Shown: one piece after another, positions 1 through 10,357 of the stretch
Layout of the letters: every line of letters begins with the position of its first letter
Position numbering within the stretch: the stretch's first letter is position 1
Origin: Aedes albopictus
Lineage: Eukaryota; Arthropoda; Insecta; Diptera; Culicidae
Assembly: GCF_035046485.1 (NCBI RefSeq)
Contig: NC_085136.1
Location: 219,484,853-219,548,852, forward strand
Direction of reading: 5' to 3'
DNA length: 64,000 nucleotides
Program-made: the position numbers and the translations under genes
The notes under the pieces: model-generated
What the model was told of the DNA's origin: nothing
Databases searched by the model: none
The model's input: only the letters and a program-made list of their open reading frames with translations

Positions 1-3000
1 AGACTATCGGTTGTTGAAGACAATGACGATGATGTAGGTTCTATAATTAGGAATCGGAAGAAGATATCACAGCTAATTGACACCGACTCGGAGGAAGAAC
101 GAACCGAATTGAATGCACCTGCAAATAAGGAGTCCAACATAAATGAAGGTGACGAGGCAGAACAGCCCAGAGAGGATCTGTTGAAGGGTCAAAGTAATGC
201 AAAAAATGTAACAGCTGAAAAAATCGAAGAGTCCATGAATAGATTTAAGTCGTTGATCGACTCGGATTCAGCCAGTCCGGCAAATGACTCGGATAGGGAA
301 ACAGCAAAACCGAAAAAGAAGAAAAAGCTTAAAACCAAGAAGGAGCGTGATCAGGGCAAAAGCAGTGCCAGCAAAGGTGATCCCAACGATTTGTTGTCCA
401 GTGTAAGTACTCTTTCAATATTGATTTGCGCAAAATACCTAGAAAAGTAATAATTATGCTTCCTTGGTCTGATCAATAGTTATCGTTTTCAATAAAATAG
501 GTACCGTGAGGAGCCCTAATTTCGCGCGGGTCCAAATTTCGCTCACTGATTACATTTATACCCCAGACAGACATGTGATACGAGTGTGATTCCTGTACAA
601 CGGTACGCAGTGTCATGAAAATTCTAACAGGACTGACTTGAACTGAGAGAATTTTCAGTATGGCACTCATTTCAAGCGCAATTGTACAGTGATTCTTGTA
701 TCACATGTGTGTCATAAGTACTAGAGAACATAATCATAGAACTAACCGTTGCATTGTCCAAATTTTACTTTAGATTAGTATAGTTAAAGTGAAATTGGGA
801 CAATTGCACTACTGTTTTTATGATTATGATGTCTAAATATGATCAGCGAGCGAAATTTGGACCCGCGCGAAATTAGGGCACCCCACGGTACTATTTGTTA
901 CTACTTTTACTTAGGTATGGTCCACCCCCACTGACTGGTTGCATGATTGAAGTACATACCAAACTTGTGCTCATTCTACGAGTGGAGTGACGTGACGCAG
1001 GTCGTCTGTCAGAAAAGAAATGTCGAATCAAATGAGGTGACTCTCCATTGATTTACAGAGCGAGTCACTTCATGCGAGTCGTGATTTTATCACCTCGATA
1101 GACGTGTTGACCTGTGACTCCTGTGCCACGTCATTCCACTCGTAGAATGAGCACAACTAGCACAGAGAAGCAGACGCCACATTCTACTCGCTCTCCATAA
1201 ATTGTCTTTTGAACAGTTGATTCAAATACTCCCTAAACGGATGAGTTGAGGTCTCACAAAAATAGTTTTTGCTCCTGTATGCTAACGCTTACTGCTGTTG
1301 AGACGATTTTTTGTATGATGAGAAGATAAATTTTTCGTTTCTGCAATGAAATGGTGCAAAAAGCGTGGGTAACTATTATGATTCCTTGTCTAATTTGATG
1401 CTGTTTGAGCAATACTTTGGGTATATGGTATTATTGTTTTCTCTAATAACTCGTTGTAGGTTTCACAGCCTGTCCATCGTTGTCGATTTGAATTCTGTCT
1501 GTCGCTCTTCCATTCCCACCGTTCAACAATTTCTCGAATTCTCTCCACCTGGCAGCAACCATTGTTTTGTCTGTCAGCATGTTTCCATCACGGTCGCTGA
1601 ACATGACGGGAGAAGGCGGTGTTTTTCTCCGCACGCCATTGACAGTTTCGTAAAACCTCCGCATATCATTCTGTTCCATCCATACACACACTCTTGCGCC
1701 TAAGCAATCACATTTTTATAATGTTCTCATTTCTATTTGCGGTGGATTCGTTTTTCGGCAACTCTTGATTCCCTATACAATATCGCAACCTAGTCGCCTC
1801 GGATACCTGTTACGACATTATCGTCCTAACTAAGACCTGGATCGATTCTAGAACGCTTTCTGGTTAGATTTTCGACCTCGATTACTAAGTTTTCCGTTGT
1901 AACCGGATTCTAGGAATAGCAACAAACTTAGCGGAGGCGGCGTTCTCGTGGCTGTTCATTGCGAGCTCAATGTGAAAGCTCTTGACAACGAATTGTGGAA
2001 ATGCTTGGAGCAAGTCTGGGTTTCTGTCAAATTGAAGAATCGAACCATTTTTCTTTGCTCATTGTATATTGCCTCCAAACTAGCACACGATGCCGAACTA
2101 CTCATAGAGGCACACTGTAAAACTGTCTATACCATAATGGAGACCGCAACTACATCAGACGAAATTCTTATCTGGTCGACTAAAACTTTCCGCATTTTTA
2201 ATGGAAGCCCTCGCACGGCGGTTTTCTTTATCCCGACCCCAAACGCTCGTCATTTCATGCAACTGTGACGAATCTTTTAGACAGCTACAGTGCAGCAACG
2301 CTGTCTCAATTCAATTCCGTTGTCAACGAGAATTATCGCAGTCTGAACCTTTGCTTCGTGAGTTGCAGAGATACTGTATACCAATTATCTCGGAGGATTT
2401 CGAGTCATTTGGCCGAACGCCATTTGGCCGAAAGGGTCGTTTGGCCGAATGCCGTTTGGCCGAAAATGAATAATGTGCTTAAGTGAACATGCCACTGCTC
2501 CCCGTCTCACCCAAGTAACAAAATTATTTTATAATGCTTTTGAAGTATTCTTCAACACCTGCTCTTTAAAACCATGCATAAACCAAATTGCTCTGCAAAA
2601 CGATATCAACTCAACCATAAACCCGCCATAAGACCAAAGTGGCCCATCCTATGATGCTTTTGGAGAGTTGTTTTTAAATTTCTCTTAAAACTTGTTGTAC
2701 TTCCCAAGTTGTCCTCAAGGCGAATTGCTCTCTCCTTGTAGAGTTCTTCAAGTGCACGATAAATGATAATAAATTTGTAAGTGTTGTTGCTGATGCAGCT
2801 TTTATGTTGACAGAAAAGTTTGGTGAATTAAATTGAAAAAAAAAAACACGCAATGAAAATGACACATTATTGTAATCGAGATTAATTTATTCATTTATTA
2901 CACAAATTGGAAATATTTCCGTGGTGTAACAAGGATGCCAAATGCCAAGCAAAATTCATCGTATATATGTTGCAAGATACATACTTCCAAAAATTGCAAC

Positions 3001-6000
3001 GCGCTTCCATTATAACGCATTAATAAAATATTTAAAAATATTATTCCTGGTCATGCGAGCTTATGAGTTTTCTTAACATGGCTTCCATTGAAATCTAGGC
3101 CGGTGGTCGATGCTTTTAATCAACATCACCATAAGATCGTCTTAAATTTCTTTCAACTCATGCCAGAGCTAAAAGCATAACTCAAAAATACTAGGATTTA
3201 TAACGTTCTCGGTTGGCCTCCATCAAGAACGTCTCAAATTTATTTCATCTTATGTAAGGGTAAGAAATATTACTCAAGAGTACTGAGGTTTATAACGTTC
3301 TTGATGTAGGTTTAAGGGCCCATATAGCCGAGGCGGTAAACGCACGGGTATTCAGCATGACCATGCTGAGGGTGACGGGTTCGATTCCCGGTCGGTCCAG
3401 GATCTTTTCGTAAAGGAAATTTCCTTGACTTCCTTGGGCATAGAGTATCTTCGTGCCTGCCACACGATATACACATGCAAAATGGTCATTGGCAGAGGAA
3501 GCTCTCAGTTGATAACTGTGGAAGTGCTCAAAGAACACTAAGCTGAGAAGCAGGCTTTGTCCCAGTGAGGACGTTACGCCAAGAAGAAGAAGAAGAAGAT
3601 GTAGGTTTATGCAAACTTCACCGAGAACTTCATAAATCATGTACGCCAAATAGAGACGAACCAGCCAAGGGCTGAAAGTCTCTTTAATAAAGACAAATCA
3701 ATCAATGTACGCCAAATTGTAAACAAACAATAAATTATCGCACCGCGGTGGATTTTGTGAATCCCGTCCGATTAATTTAATTATCAGCCCGGTACCGTTG
3801 CCAACTAGACCACCGGGCCACCGCACTTCCTGGATAGCCGTTACGCGCACACCAATTTTCTGAAATTCACGAGCCAAAGAGCTCAAACGTCCAGTTTCAT
3901 ATTATAAGATCCTAACGTTCCAGATATCAAGTTTCAAATCATAGTCCTATTTATTTCGTTGCCGGGTCGGATTCCGAGAGTATCGTTCGCATATTATTCT
4001 TCTAGGGAATCGCGCCACTTGGGCGGTGGCTTCTATATTCGTCTGTTTTCCACTATAACTCAGTCAAATTTGAACCAATTGACACAACTTTTGGAATGTG
4101 GTGAGATAGGTATAGTATCTACCCGTGTACAACATTTCAAGTCAATTGGTTCAAAATTGACTGAGTTATAGTGGAAAACAGACGAATATAGAAGCCACCG
4201 CCCAAGTGGCGCGATACCCTATCCCAATTTTTCGTGGTGTTGAAAGGCTTCAACAGGCTATCTTACCGGGCCCTTGCTACCTACATCGCGTGGGTAGGGC
4301 TGCCACCATAGGAATAGCTCACCGTTTCTCATTCAGCCGCTGGATGCCAGAACAGACGCTGTTTGAGCCGCCCCTTCTTATTGGACAGACGCTCGGGACC
4401 TTTTCGACCTAGCTGAAGACAGAAGTACCCAGCTAAAAGCACTTAACTCGTAGCTGGCAGTCCTTGTCATCGATTGGCGCGTGGAATCATGAGATAGGGA
4501 CTTTGGAGGACCAGAACCGGATTGTCGACTCACCATTTTGCAGCCCAAATGGTCCCAAATCCTACCTATTTCAAAAACAAAATCGATTCCATTCATCAAA
4601 TTGTATCTCAATTTCTAGAAAAAAGACTTGGGTTTGATTAGTAATAACAGCATTCATAATTAATACAGTTGAAGTAAAAGATTTACGATATGCTTAAAAG
4701 CAGTAACAACTGCGTGTACCTACGATACAAATAAGCTAATATTTTTATATTCCCTTGTTTCAGTTAAATTTAGATTTCAGCGACGATGAAAACCGCAAAT
4801 CAAATGTAGGCGGAGATGAAAGTTCCGGAAGCGCTGCAAGCCACGACAGTGGTAGCGGTAGTGAGATCGATGATAGAAGCCAGAAGAAAAACAAATCGAC
4901 TAAATCTTCAGATGATAAGCCCCAGAGAGTAGGTAACAAAACTGTTTAAACATATTGCAAAGCTAACAAGAAATCCGAACTTTCAGATGTCCGCGAAGGC
5001 AGCAATGGAACAGATGCAGGTCATCCAAAGTGAATCACAGCGAATGGCGCGAGAAGCGGCCGTATCAGTGCCGTATCATCGTCCCAAACAGCACACGCTA
5101 CAAGAGTTTCTAAGTCGTAGAACTATATTGAAGCCTGTCGTGAGACCAGATAAAGCAGGAAACGTCACTATGGGTAGGAAGAAAGCAGCTGCGGCCATAA
5201 AAATGACTCCGGAGCAGTTGGCAGCTTATGCCAAACAGTTGGAGGAACGTGAGAAGGAAGCAATGGAATTCTTCAAAAGCGAAAGCGACGAAAGTGAAAA
5301 GGAGGCAGAGGAGGCCAAACAGTGCGATCAAGCGGCGGATGTCGAAATGAAATCTGCGGAAGAACAATCACCTAACGACACCGCAACGGTGCCAGCCAGC
5401 TCCGAAGAAACTAATCTAGAGGAACAGAACGATCCGAAACCAACCGCAGATGACGTGGCTGAGAACGTTTCAAACGGTCAAGGACCAACTGACAATATTG
5501 TTGCACCAATGGATACTGAACTCGGCGAGAGCCTGCGAGTATCAGACACAGAAGATGATGCTCTAGACGCCCTTGTCAATAAAACTAGTGAAAACGTCGA
5601 CGCGCTGCTGGCTTCCCAGAGCGAGCACGAGAATCTTCCAACACAGGCAGAGCCTGAACCAGTTGCTGGGCCGAGCAATCCGCATCCAGTAATAGATTAC
5701 GACCCATTTCCGGAACCGGCGACCTCGATACTTGCACAGAAAAAGGCAGAACTCTTGAAGGATAATTCCATTAAGGTGTTTCCAACGTTGAAAGGCGATC
5801 CGAACATGGTGATCGATTTTGATGCGGGGGACGTTTTGCCAAAAACTCCTTCGGGACCAGATTTACTTCTCGAGCGCTTCGTCAAGTGCAGCGGTAAGAA
5901 AGCACATAAAGCTTCCAGTTTGGACATCCTCAGTACAGATAAAGGAACGGTAGAGATCAGCACCGTGAAGCTAGGATTGGAGCAAGAAGAGCGCGATCCT

Positions 6001-9000
6001 AATGGAAAGGAACCAGTACCGGGGGCGGCCCATATGAAACTCAAGCAAAGCTTATGGGAAAAAATGGAGCAAGCGCGAAGGGATAGCTTTTTGAAGAGAC
6101 AGCAAGAGACTTACCCGGCCAAAAAGATCGATGACGATGAAGAGGATGAAGAAGAGGCAGTACTTGCCGATAAGGGCTTAGCTGACGAATATGATGATGA
6201 GGAAGAAGCAGAGTGCGACGAAGACGACGATGAAGAAGTTGTGGAAGGCAAGCAGTGTGACCTTTTGGATGACGAAGCTGAAGTCGACGAAGATGATGGG
6301 GCGGCCGAGAATCATGGCGAAGAATCGAATGAAGATGAAGACGAGGGATCAAGCGATGAAGAGAGCGAACAGGAATCAAAAGACGCACCTGCAGCTGCTG
6401 ATGGCGGAAAGAAGAAAAGTCGGATCATTGCAGCGTTCGAAGATTCCGATGAAGATGATCTAGAAAAGGAAACAGATGCAGTGAATGCGAAAACGGTAGA
6501 AAAAACAACAACCGAGGAGCTGTTTTCAACATTAGAAGGTGAGTTTATAACTCTCAGGTTTCAGGCAAACTAAGTATTTGGAGTTTGTAATCTCCTTTTT
6601 TCAGGCAATGAGAAATTTACCCCATCGGACCGCAACCATCTAGAAACGGGTGAAAACATGACTCTCCTCTGGAAGGACACAGAAGAACAGGAATCCACCA
6701 ATGCCCAGGCGGACGAAGAAGATCTCCTAGCTTTGTGTTCGGGACGGTTCGAAACGACCCAAGCCCGTCCACCACCATCAACCTCAGAATCATTAGCAAC
6801 TACCCAGGCAATGACCACAACTCCTTCCGACTTTGTCTTTACTGAAAGCGATCGTATGACAGCTGAAAGTGAGCCACCCATCACAACGGAAGCACTTTTT
6901 ACGCAGCGCGGTGACCAACCAGTTGATGACAGTGAGCTGATTGCGCTCTGTTCGGGAACGTTTGCTACCCAGCGACAAACGTCAGATCTAGATACAGAGC
7001 AGCCTTTACCATCGGAAGTGATCGCCAAAGGAAAGTTGGTCATTGCGTCTTCCGACGAAGAAGATTTGCAACAGGACGAAGATCAAAAAAGGAAAAAGAA
7101 GCGCAAGCGACGAAATCTGAATATCTCGGACGACGAAGAAGAGAGTGCGCTGGAACCTGAGGAGGAGGCCATTGATAGTGCTGACGATGACAATGTGTTA
7201 GAGGATGAAGAGGAACCAGAGCGTTACGTTGACTACGATTCGGAAGAAAACGAAGTAGAAGTCGTAATGACCAAAAAGGACAAGGAAAAGAGAGCCAGCG
7301 CGTTTGTAGAAAATGAAGCCGAGCTTTCGGAGTCGGAGTGGGGCAGTGCAGATGAGGACGAAAAGGATCTCGATCGGTATGACATGGAGCTGGGTGATGA
7401 GGAGAAGTTCGACCAAGACAAGCTGCAGGAAGAGTTGGAGCGAATCCACATGCGAAGGATGTTGGAGCAGGATAAAAAGGAGGTCAAAACATTGCAGGAC
7501 ATGTTTTTCGAAGACGAAGAAAAGGATGGCGTTGGGCGTGAGAGACAGTTCCGGTGGCGAAATGTAGAAACGACATTCAGTTTGGATTACGACAAGAAGG
7601 GAGACGAGCAACAGAAGGCAGAAGGTGAAGACAGTGACGGTGAAACGGAGGCACAGTGGCGCAAAATGAGATTTGAGCGAGATATGTTGCTCAAGGAGAA
7701 AAAAATCAATTTGGACCCGATTGATTTGAGTGAGTCGCTGGAAAACGAGCGTACCGAAGACGAGAATGCCGAAGTGGAGAACAATTCCAGCATTGACAAT
7801 CAATCAATGCTAATAATGCAACGGAAAATAACCATTGTGCGACATATAAATACTGTGGAAGCCAGCAATAAACCGCAGAATTCATGTTTTTTGATCAAAA
7901 AGGCTACTACTTTGCAGGTAAGTGTTCATAACTGTTTAGATTAATCTTTTTTTTTTGTTTTTCATAATTGCTCTTGGCTATAGTTTATTTGTGGTTTATG
8001 TATGCCACAAAGTCTAAAACATGAGATCAGTTTCCATCGTCGTGAGGTTCCGTCTAATGCTAAGTGATTCTACCACAGTTTGCTTAAATGGCTGGTAACA
8101 GATTACTCTTCAGTATTACTTGGTGAGTTGCATGTGCCGTTTTGCAACAGCTCACTTCCGTTTTTCAGTTATATTGTACTCTTTGCACACCCGCAGAGTT
8201 CTGACCTTGATCATCATCCGACGTGAATAAATAAGTTGGGATGATGGAACATGAACGGTGCTATCTTTTTCTGCATTGAGATCGCCTCGACCGCTGTTTT
8301 AAGGAGTTTATAGTGTATTTCTCCCGCTATACGTACTTGCATTGAGTTCGTGCGGTGGAGTTTGCCAACAAATAGCACATTTTGGCTCCATGTTGCAAAA
8401 GCACATGCCGAAACGTGGTTCGTTGCTGCAATAAGGTGCGGTGTAGTCCAACTGTTGACATTTTAGGCAGTGCCATTGATGCGTAGAGGCGAACAGGTAT
8501 AGTTGAAGTAGCCTAATGAAGAAAAAACTTGATACAGTAGAGTCGGACATCCACCCGGAATGAACCCGAGCAATCAGGGCATCAAGTACTGGAACCAGTG
8601 GGACGGCACGATTTTTAAACCCACCAGCTCCAGCCATGAAGGCAGCACGAGTCGAATTATCGTCGGTGAGCACTCCGTAAAACTCTATCTCGAGACATAA
8701 ACAGATAAACTTTGTACTCCTGCGAAAAAAGCTCATAGTTAGCCATCTTGTTCGCCTGGTCGCCATCATTCACAGTGACGCGCAACTTATCGCGACTGGA
8801 TGATTCTATCTCAAGGACGCCACGAAACGATTTTGCCATATTCTTTTCTATTTATAATTGGCTTAGTCGTTTTCAGTTTGCTTTGGGCCGAAAGAAAACC
8901 AGAAAAGGGGCTCTTACATCCGGATGAGTACACTTTCTGACTGGGGATCGCCGACTCATTTGAGAAACCAGATGAGGAGCTCGGTGATGGTCAAGTTCCA

Positions 9001-9857
9001 TTTTATTGCATCCAGTGTGCCACATGCACACTGCTTCCCCATCCCCACCGCTTCGTCTACCTATTACTCTACACCCTACACTGAAAAATATTTAAACCCA
9101 AAGAATAAGTTCTAAAAACTCAAATTTGGCTAAACAGCTTATAGTTTTTACTCAGCATTGGGTTGTTTTCTCCCTCACCCCACACGAATGTTGTCAAAAA
9201 CGAAGAGAGAAGCACCGACATATCCGTGCGGCTCCGTGGAAGAAGCCAAATTTGGGTTATCTTGACTAAACCCAAATTTGCGTCAAATAAGGCTTCCGCT
9301 GGGTGAAAATAACTTACCACTGGGTGAAAATTTTTGCAGCGATCAAATGCGATTTACCTAGTGACCACTATCGCTGTTTGACGCAAATTTGAGTAATTCC
9401 ACGGAGGTGCGGGATTGCGTCAAAAGAACTTAAATTTGGGTTGATTTGTAGTTCCGTGTAAATTTTCATACCAAATATACTCCTTTCCTTCTCAGAACAC
9501 CTGCAACGCATCCTTTTTGGCTCGTGATGAAGAAACGCTCCAACGTCTGGCTAATTTAGTGAAGATGAACCCGGAAACCGAAGGGCTCAATACGGCCACG
9601 GCGGGAAAAGGAAGGAATTTCGTATTCACTGCCGTCAGTCCAGCTGTGGATAAAATGGTAAGCATAATTTAACTTCATTCTGAACTAAAATAATAATAAT
9701 AAAATGTTTATCTATCAAGGGATCCAAACGCTCATCAGATGCTGCCAATCTGAATGAATCCCCCAGCAGCAGTGCGAAAAAGATGAAAACGGTCGATGAG
9801 TCTCCCAAGGCGGAAAGCAAAAGCAAGAAAAGGTTACTGCTTGCACAGCTGATGTAA
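1..9857 (+). CDS. Claspin: Claspin homologue, six exons, 5' end outside window
   Basis: Adaptor of the replication fork and S-phase checkpoint that brings ATR signalling to CHK1 (Mrc1/Claspin family, nuclear). I read six exons: 1-402 (incomplete at the 5' end), 4764-4928, 4987-6538, 6605-7917, 9496-9657 and 9720-9857. All junctions are GT-AG and the frame is kept throughout, giving 1243 residues here. The chain is extremely acidic and Ser/Glu-rich, as in the family. The conserved basic segment HTLQEFLSRR lies near residue 225. Two copies of an ALCSG(R/T)F motif lie near residues 749 and 820. The C-terminal family block (FLARDEETLQRLA, then NFVFTAVSP) is in exon 5, and exon 6 encodes a Lys/Ser-rich tail ending in LLLAQLM. 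The start codon and N-terminus are missing. Intron 1 (403-4763) and intron 4 (7918-9495) are loaded with repeats. The gene converges on SAP30. Confidence 0.93.
500..891. mobile_element. 392-bp inverted-repeat MITE in Claspin intron 1
   Basis: Terminal inverted repeats of about 50 bp, starting GGTACCGTG on the left and AGTACCGTG when the right end is reverse-complemented, share the motif CGCGCGGGTCCAAATTTCGC. TA flanks each end (498-499 and 892-893), as in Tc1/mariner-type insertions. No coding capacity. An internal stretch near 664-720 recurs at about 29,030-29,090. Confidence 0.8.
966..1155. mobile_element. 190-bp MITE with ACT duplication
   Basis: Inverted ends of about 28 bp (TGTGCTCATTCTACGAGTGG) with a single mismatch are flanked by ACT at 963-965 and 1156-1158. 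Non-coding, inside Claspin intron 1. Confidence 0.75.
1443..1706 (-). pseudogene. LINE reverse-transcriptase-ORF fragment
   Basis: An 82-codon frame contains the linker typical of insect non-LTR retrotransposons between endonuclease and reverse transcriptase (RRFYETVNGVR, then DRDGNMLTDK). It has no catalytic motif, is truncated at both ends and lies in Claspin intron 1. Confidence 0.6.
1770..2380 (+). pseudogene. Decayed LINE endonuclease fragment
   Basis: Broken frames read like a jockey/CR1-type apurinic endonuclease: a TKTWID segment, a degraded GGGVL segment (gcggaggcggcgttctcg near 1933), then WVSVKLKNRTIFLCSLY. Stops and frameshifts interrupt it. The subgroup is uncertain. Confidence 0.5.
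2405..2467. repeat. Short tandem repeat of TTTGGCCGAA units
   Basis: Four imperfect copies of a unit of about 15 bp built on TTTGGCCGAA. It directly follows the LINE fragment and could be its degenerate tail. Confidence 0.7.
2470..3300. other. AT-rich intron sequence without recognised features
   Basis: Part of Claspin intron 1. A CCCAAGTAAC motif at about 2511 matches the end of an element family seen at 29,468 and 31,595, but I found no partner end. Nothing coding is visible. Confidence 0.5.
3315..3597 (+). mobile_element. tRNA-derived SINE (Feilai-like), full copy
   Basis: The 5' part is tRNA-like: a box A-like stretch (TAGCCGAGGCGG), then box B GGTTCGATTCCCGG. A family body follows (TTTCCTTGACTTCCTTGGGC) and the tail is (AAG)n. 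A perfect 12-bp target duplication, GATGTAGGTTTA, flanks it at 3303-3314 and 3598-3609. Feilai is the abundant SINE of Aedes aegypti; the family name is from memory, not from a search. Confidence 0.85.
3750..3960 (-). pseudogene. LINE endonuclease fragment (RTE-like)
   Basis: The minus strand reads SLAREFQKIGVRVTAIQEVR followed by WPG, the early block of an AP-endonuclease domain of RTE-type elements. An upstream stretch resembling LDIWNVRIL is broken by a stop. Only about 60 codons remain. Confidence 0.55.
4008..4216. mobile_element. Palindromic MITE with arms of about 75 bp
   Basis: The arm from 4010 (ATCGCGCCACTTGGGCGG...) reappears inverted, ending at about 4214 (GGCGCGAT). The arms share TATAACTCAGTCAA with the element at 10,898-11,328 (TATAACTAAGTCAA), so the two may be related. 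The target duplication is not resolved. Confidence 0.65.
4325..4560. repeat. Dispersed repeat fragment shared with 45.3 kb and 63.6 kb
   Basis: CCGCTGGATGCCAGAACAGA at about 4338 recurs near 45,350. The stretch with TCCTTGTCATCGATTG to CCATTTTGCAGCCC recurs in diverged form at about 63,600-63,745. Probably fragments of one LINE 3' region; identity not established. Confidence 0.45.
8308..8839 (-). pseudogene. Possible decayed gene nested in Claspin intron 4
   Basis: Two overlapping minus-strand frames read as one broken protein. A 60-codon frame starts at 8839 (MAKSFRGVLEIESS) and runs to SQEYKVYLFMSRD. A second frame (8308-8769) continues as IEFYGVLTDDNSTRA into a Cys-rich tail (CLKCQQ, CFCNMEPKCAICW). 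A single-base frame change near 8680 would join them. I do not recognise the family. It could be a retrocopy, a viral remnant or chance; the codon-like texture and Cys pattern argue mildly against chance. Confidence 0.3.
8845..9490. other. Rest of Claspin intron 4, repeat-like
   Basis: Contains several direct and inverted copies of AACCCAAATTTG-like motifs (9090, 9250, 9430), suggesting an old inverted-repeat element of about 400 bp between about 9073 and 9470. Boundaries are not clear. Confidence 0.35.
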
Positions 9858-9862
9858 ATAAA
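9857..9862 (+). terminator. Claspin AATAAA overlapping the stop codon
   Basis: The last base of the TAA stop (9855-9857) is the first base of AATAAA. If this hexamer is used, the 3' UTR would be only some tens of bases. A20 at about 9980-10,002 is a genomic homopolymer. Confidence 0.55.
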
Positions 9863-10357
9863 TAGATTAGCCCACATTTTTCCAAAGGTTTTTCACTGAT
9901 TTGAGAAAATACGAGGTTCCAGTCATAAAGTTTCTACACCTGCGGATCTGAAGTGACTAATGATAAAGTCATAGTTTTTCAAAAAAAAAAAAAAAAAAAA
10001 AAGATTTCAAATATTTGATGATAACGGTTATACCTATCAATGATGAAATTGTTCAGTTTTAAGGATGGTTCGGATAAAAAAGCTCTCTGTTCTTGTAATC
10101 GTTTTTTTATAGTTCATGTACGAATTTAATCTTTTGTAAAACGCTTCATTGTTGTCCGTTGTAATGGATTAATATCATATCATCTGAGATGATACTGGTC
10201 AGCATTGAAGCGAAAATGAACAACATACTTATCAGAGTAGTTACTACAGACAAAGTTTATGTTTTGATCAGCTAACTTAAAACATTTTGCACAAAGCGAC
10301 TTAATTAATGCAAACTACAACTAGTTCCACTGCAGAAACAAGAGGGCACATTTACCT

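Noticed and set aside
5110..7803. Several 60-200 codon frames antisense to Claspin
   Set aside because: They are shadows of the acidic, purine-rich coding strand, with low-complexity composition.
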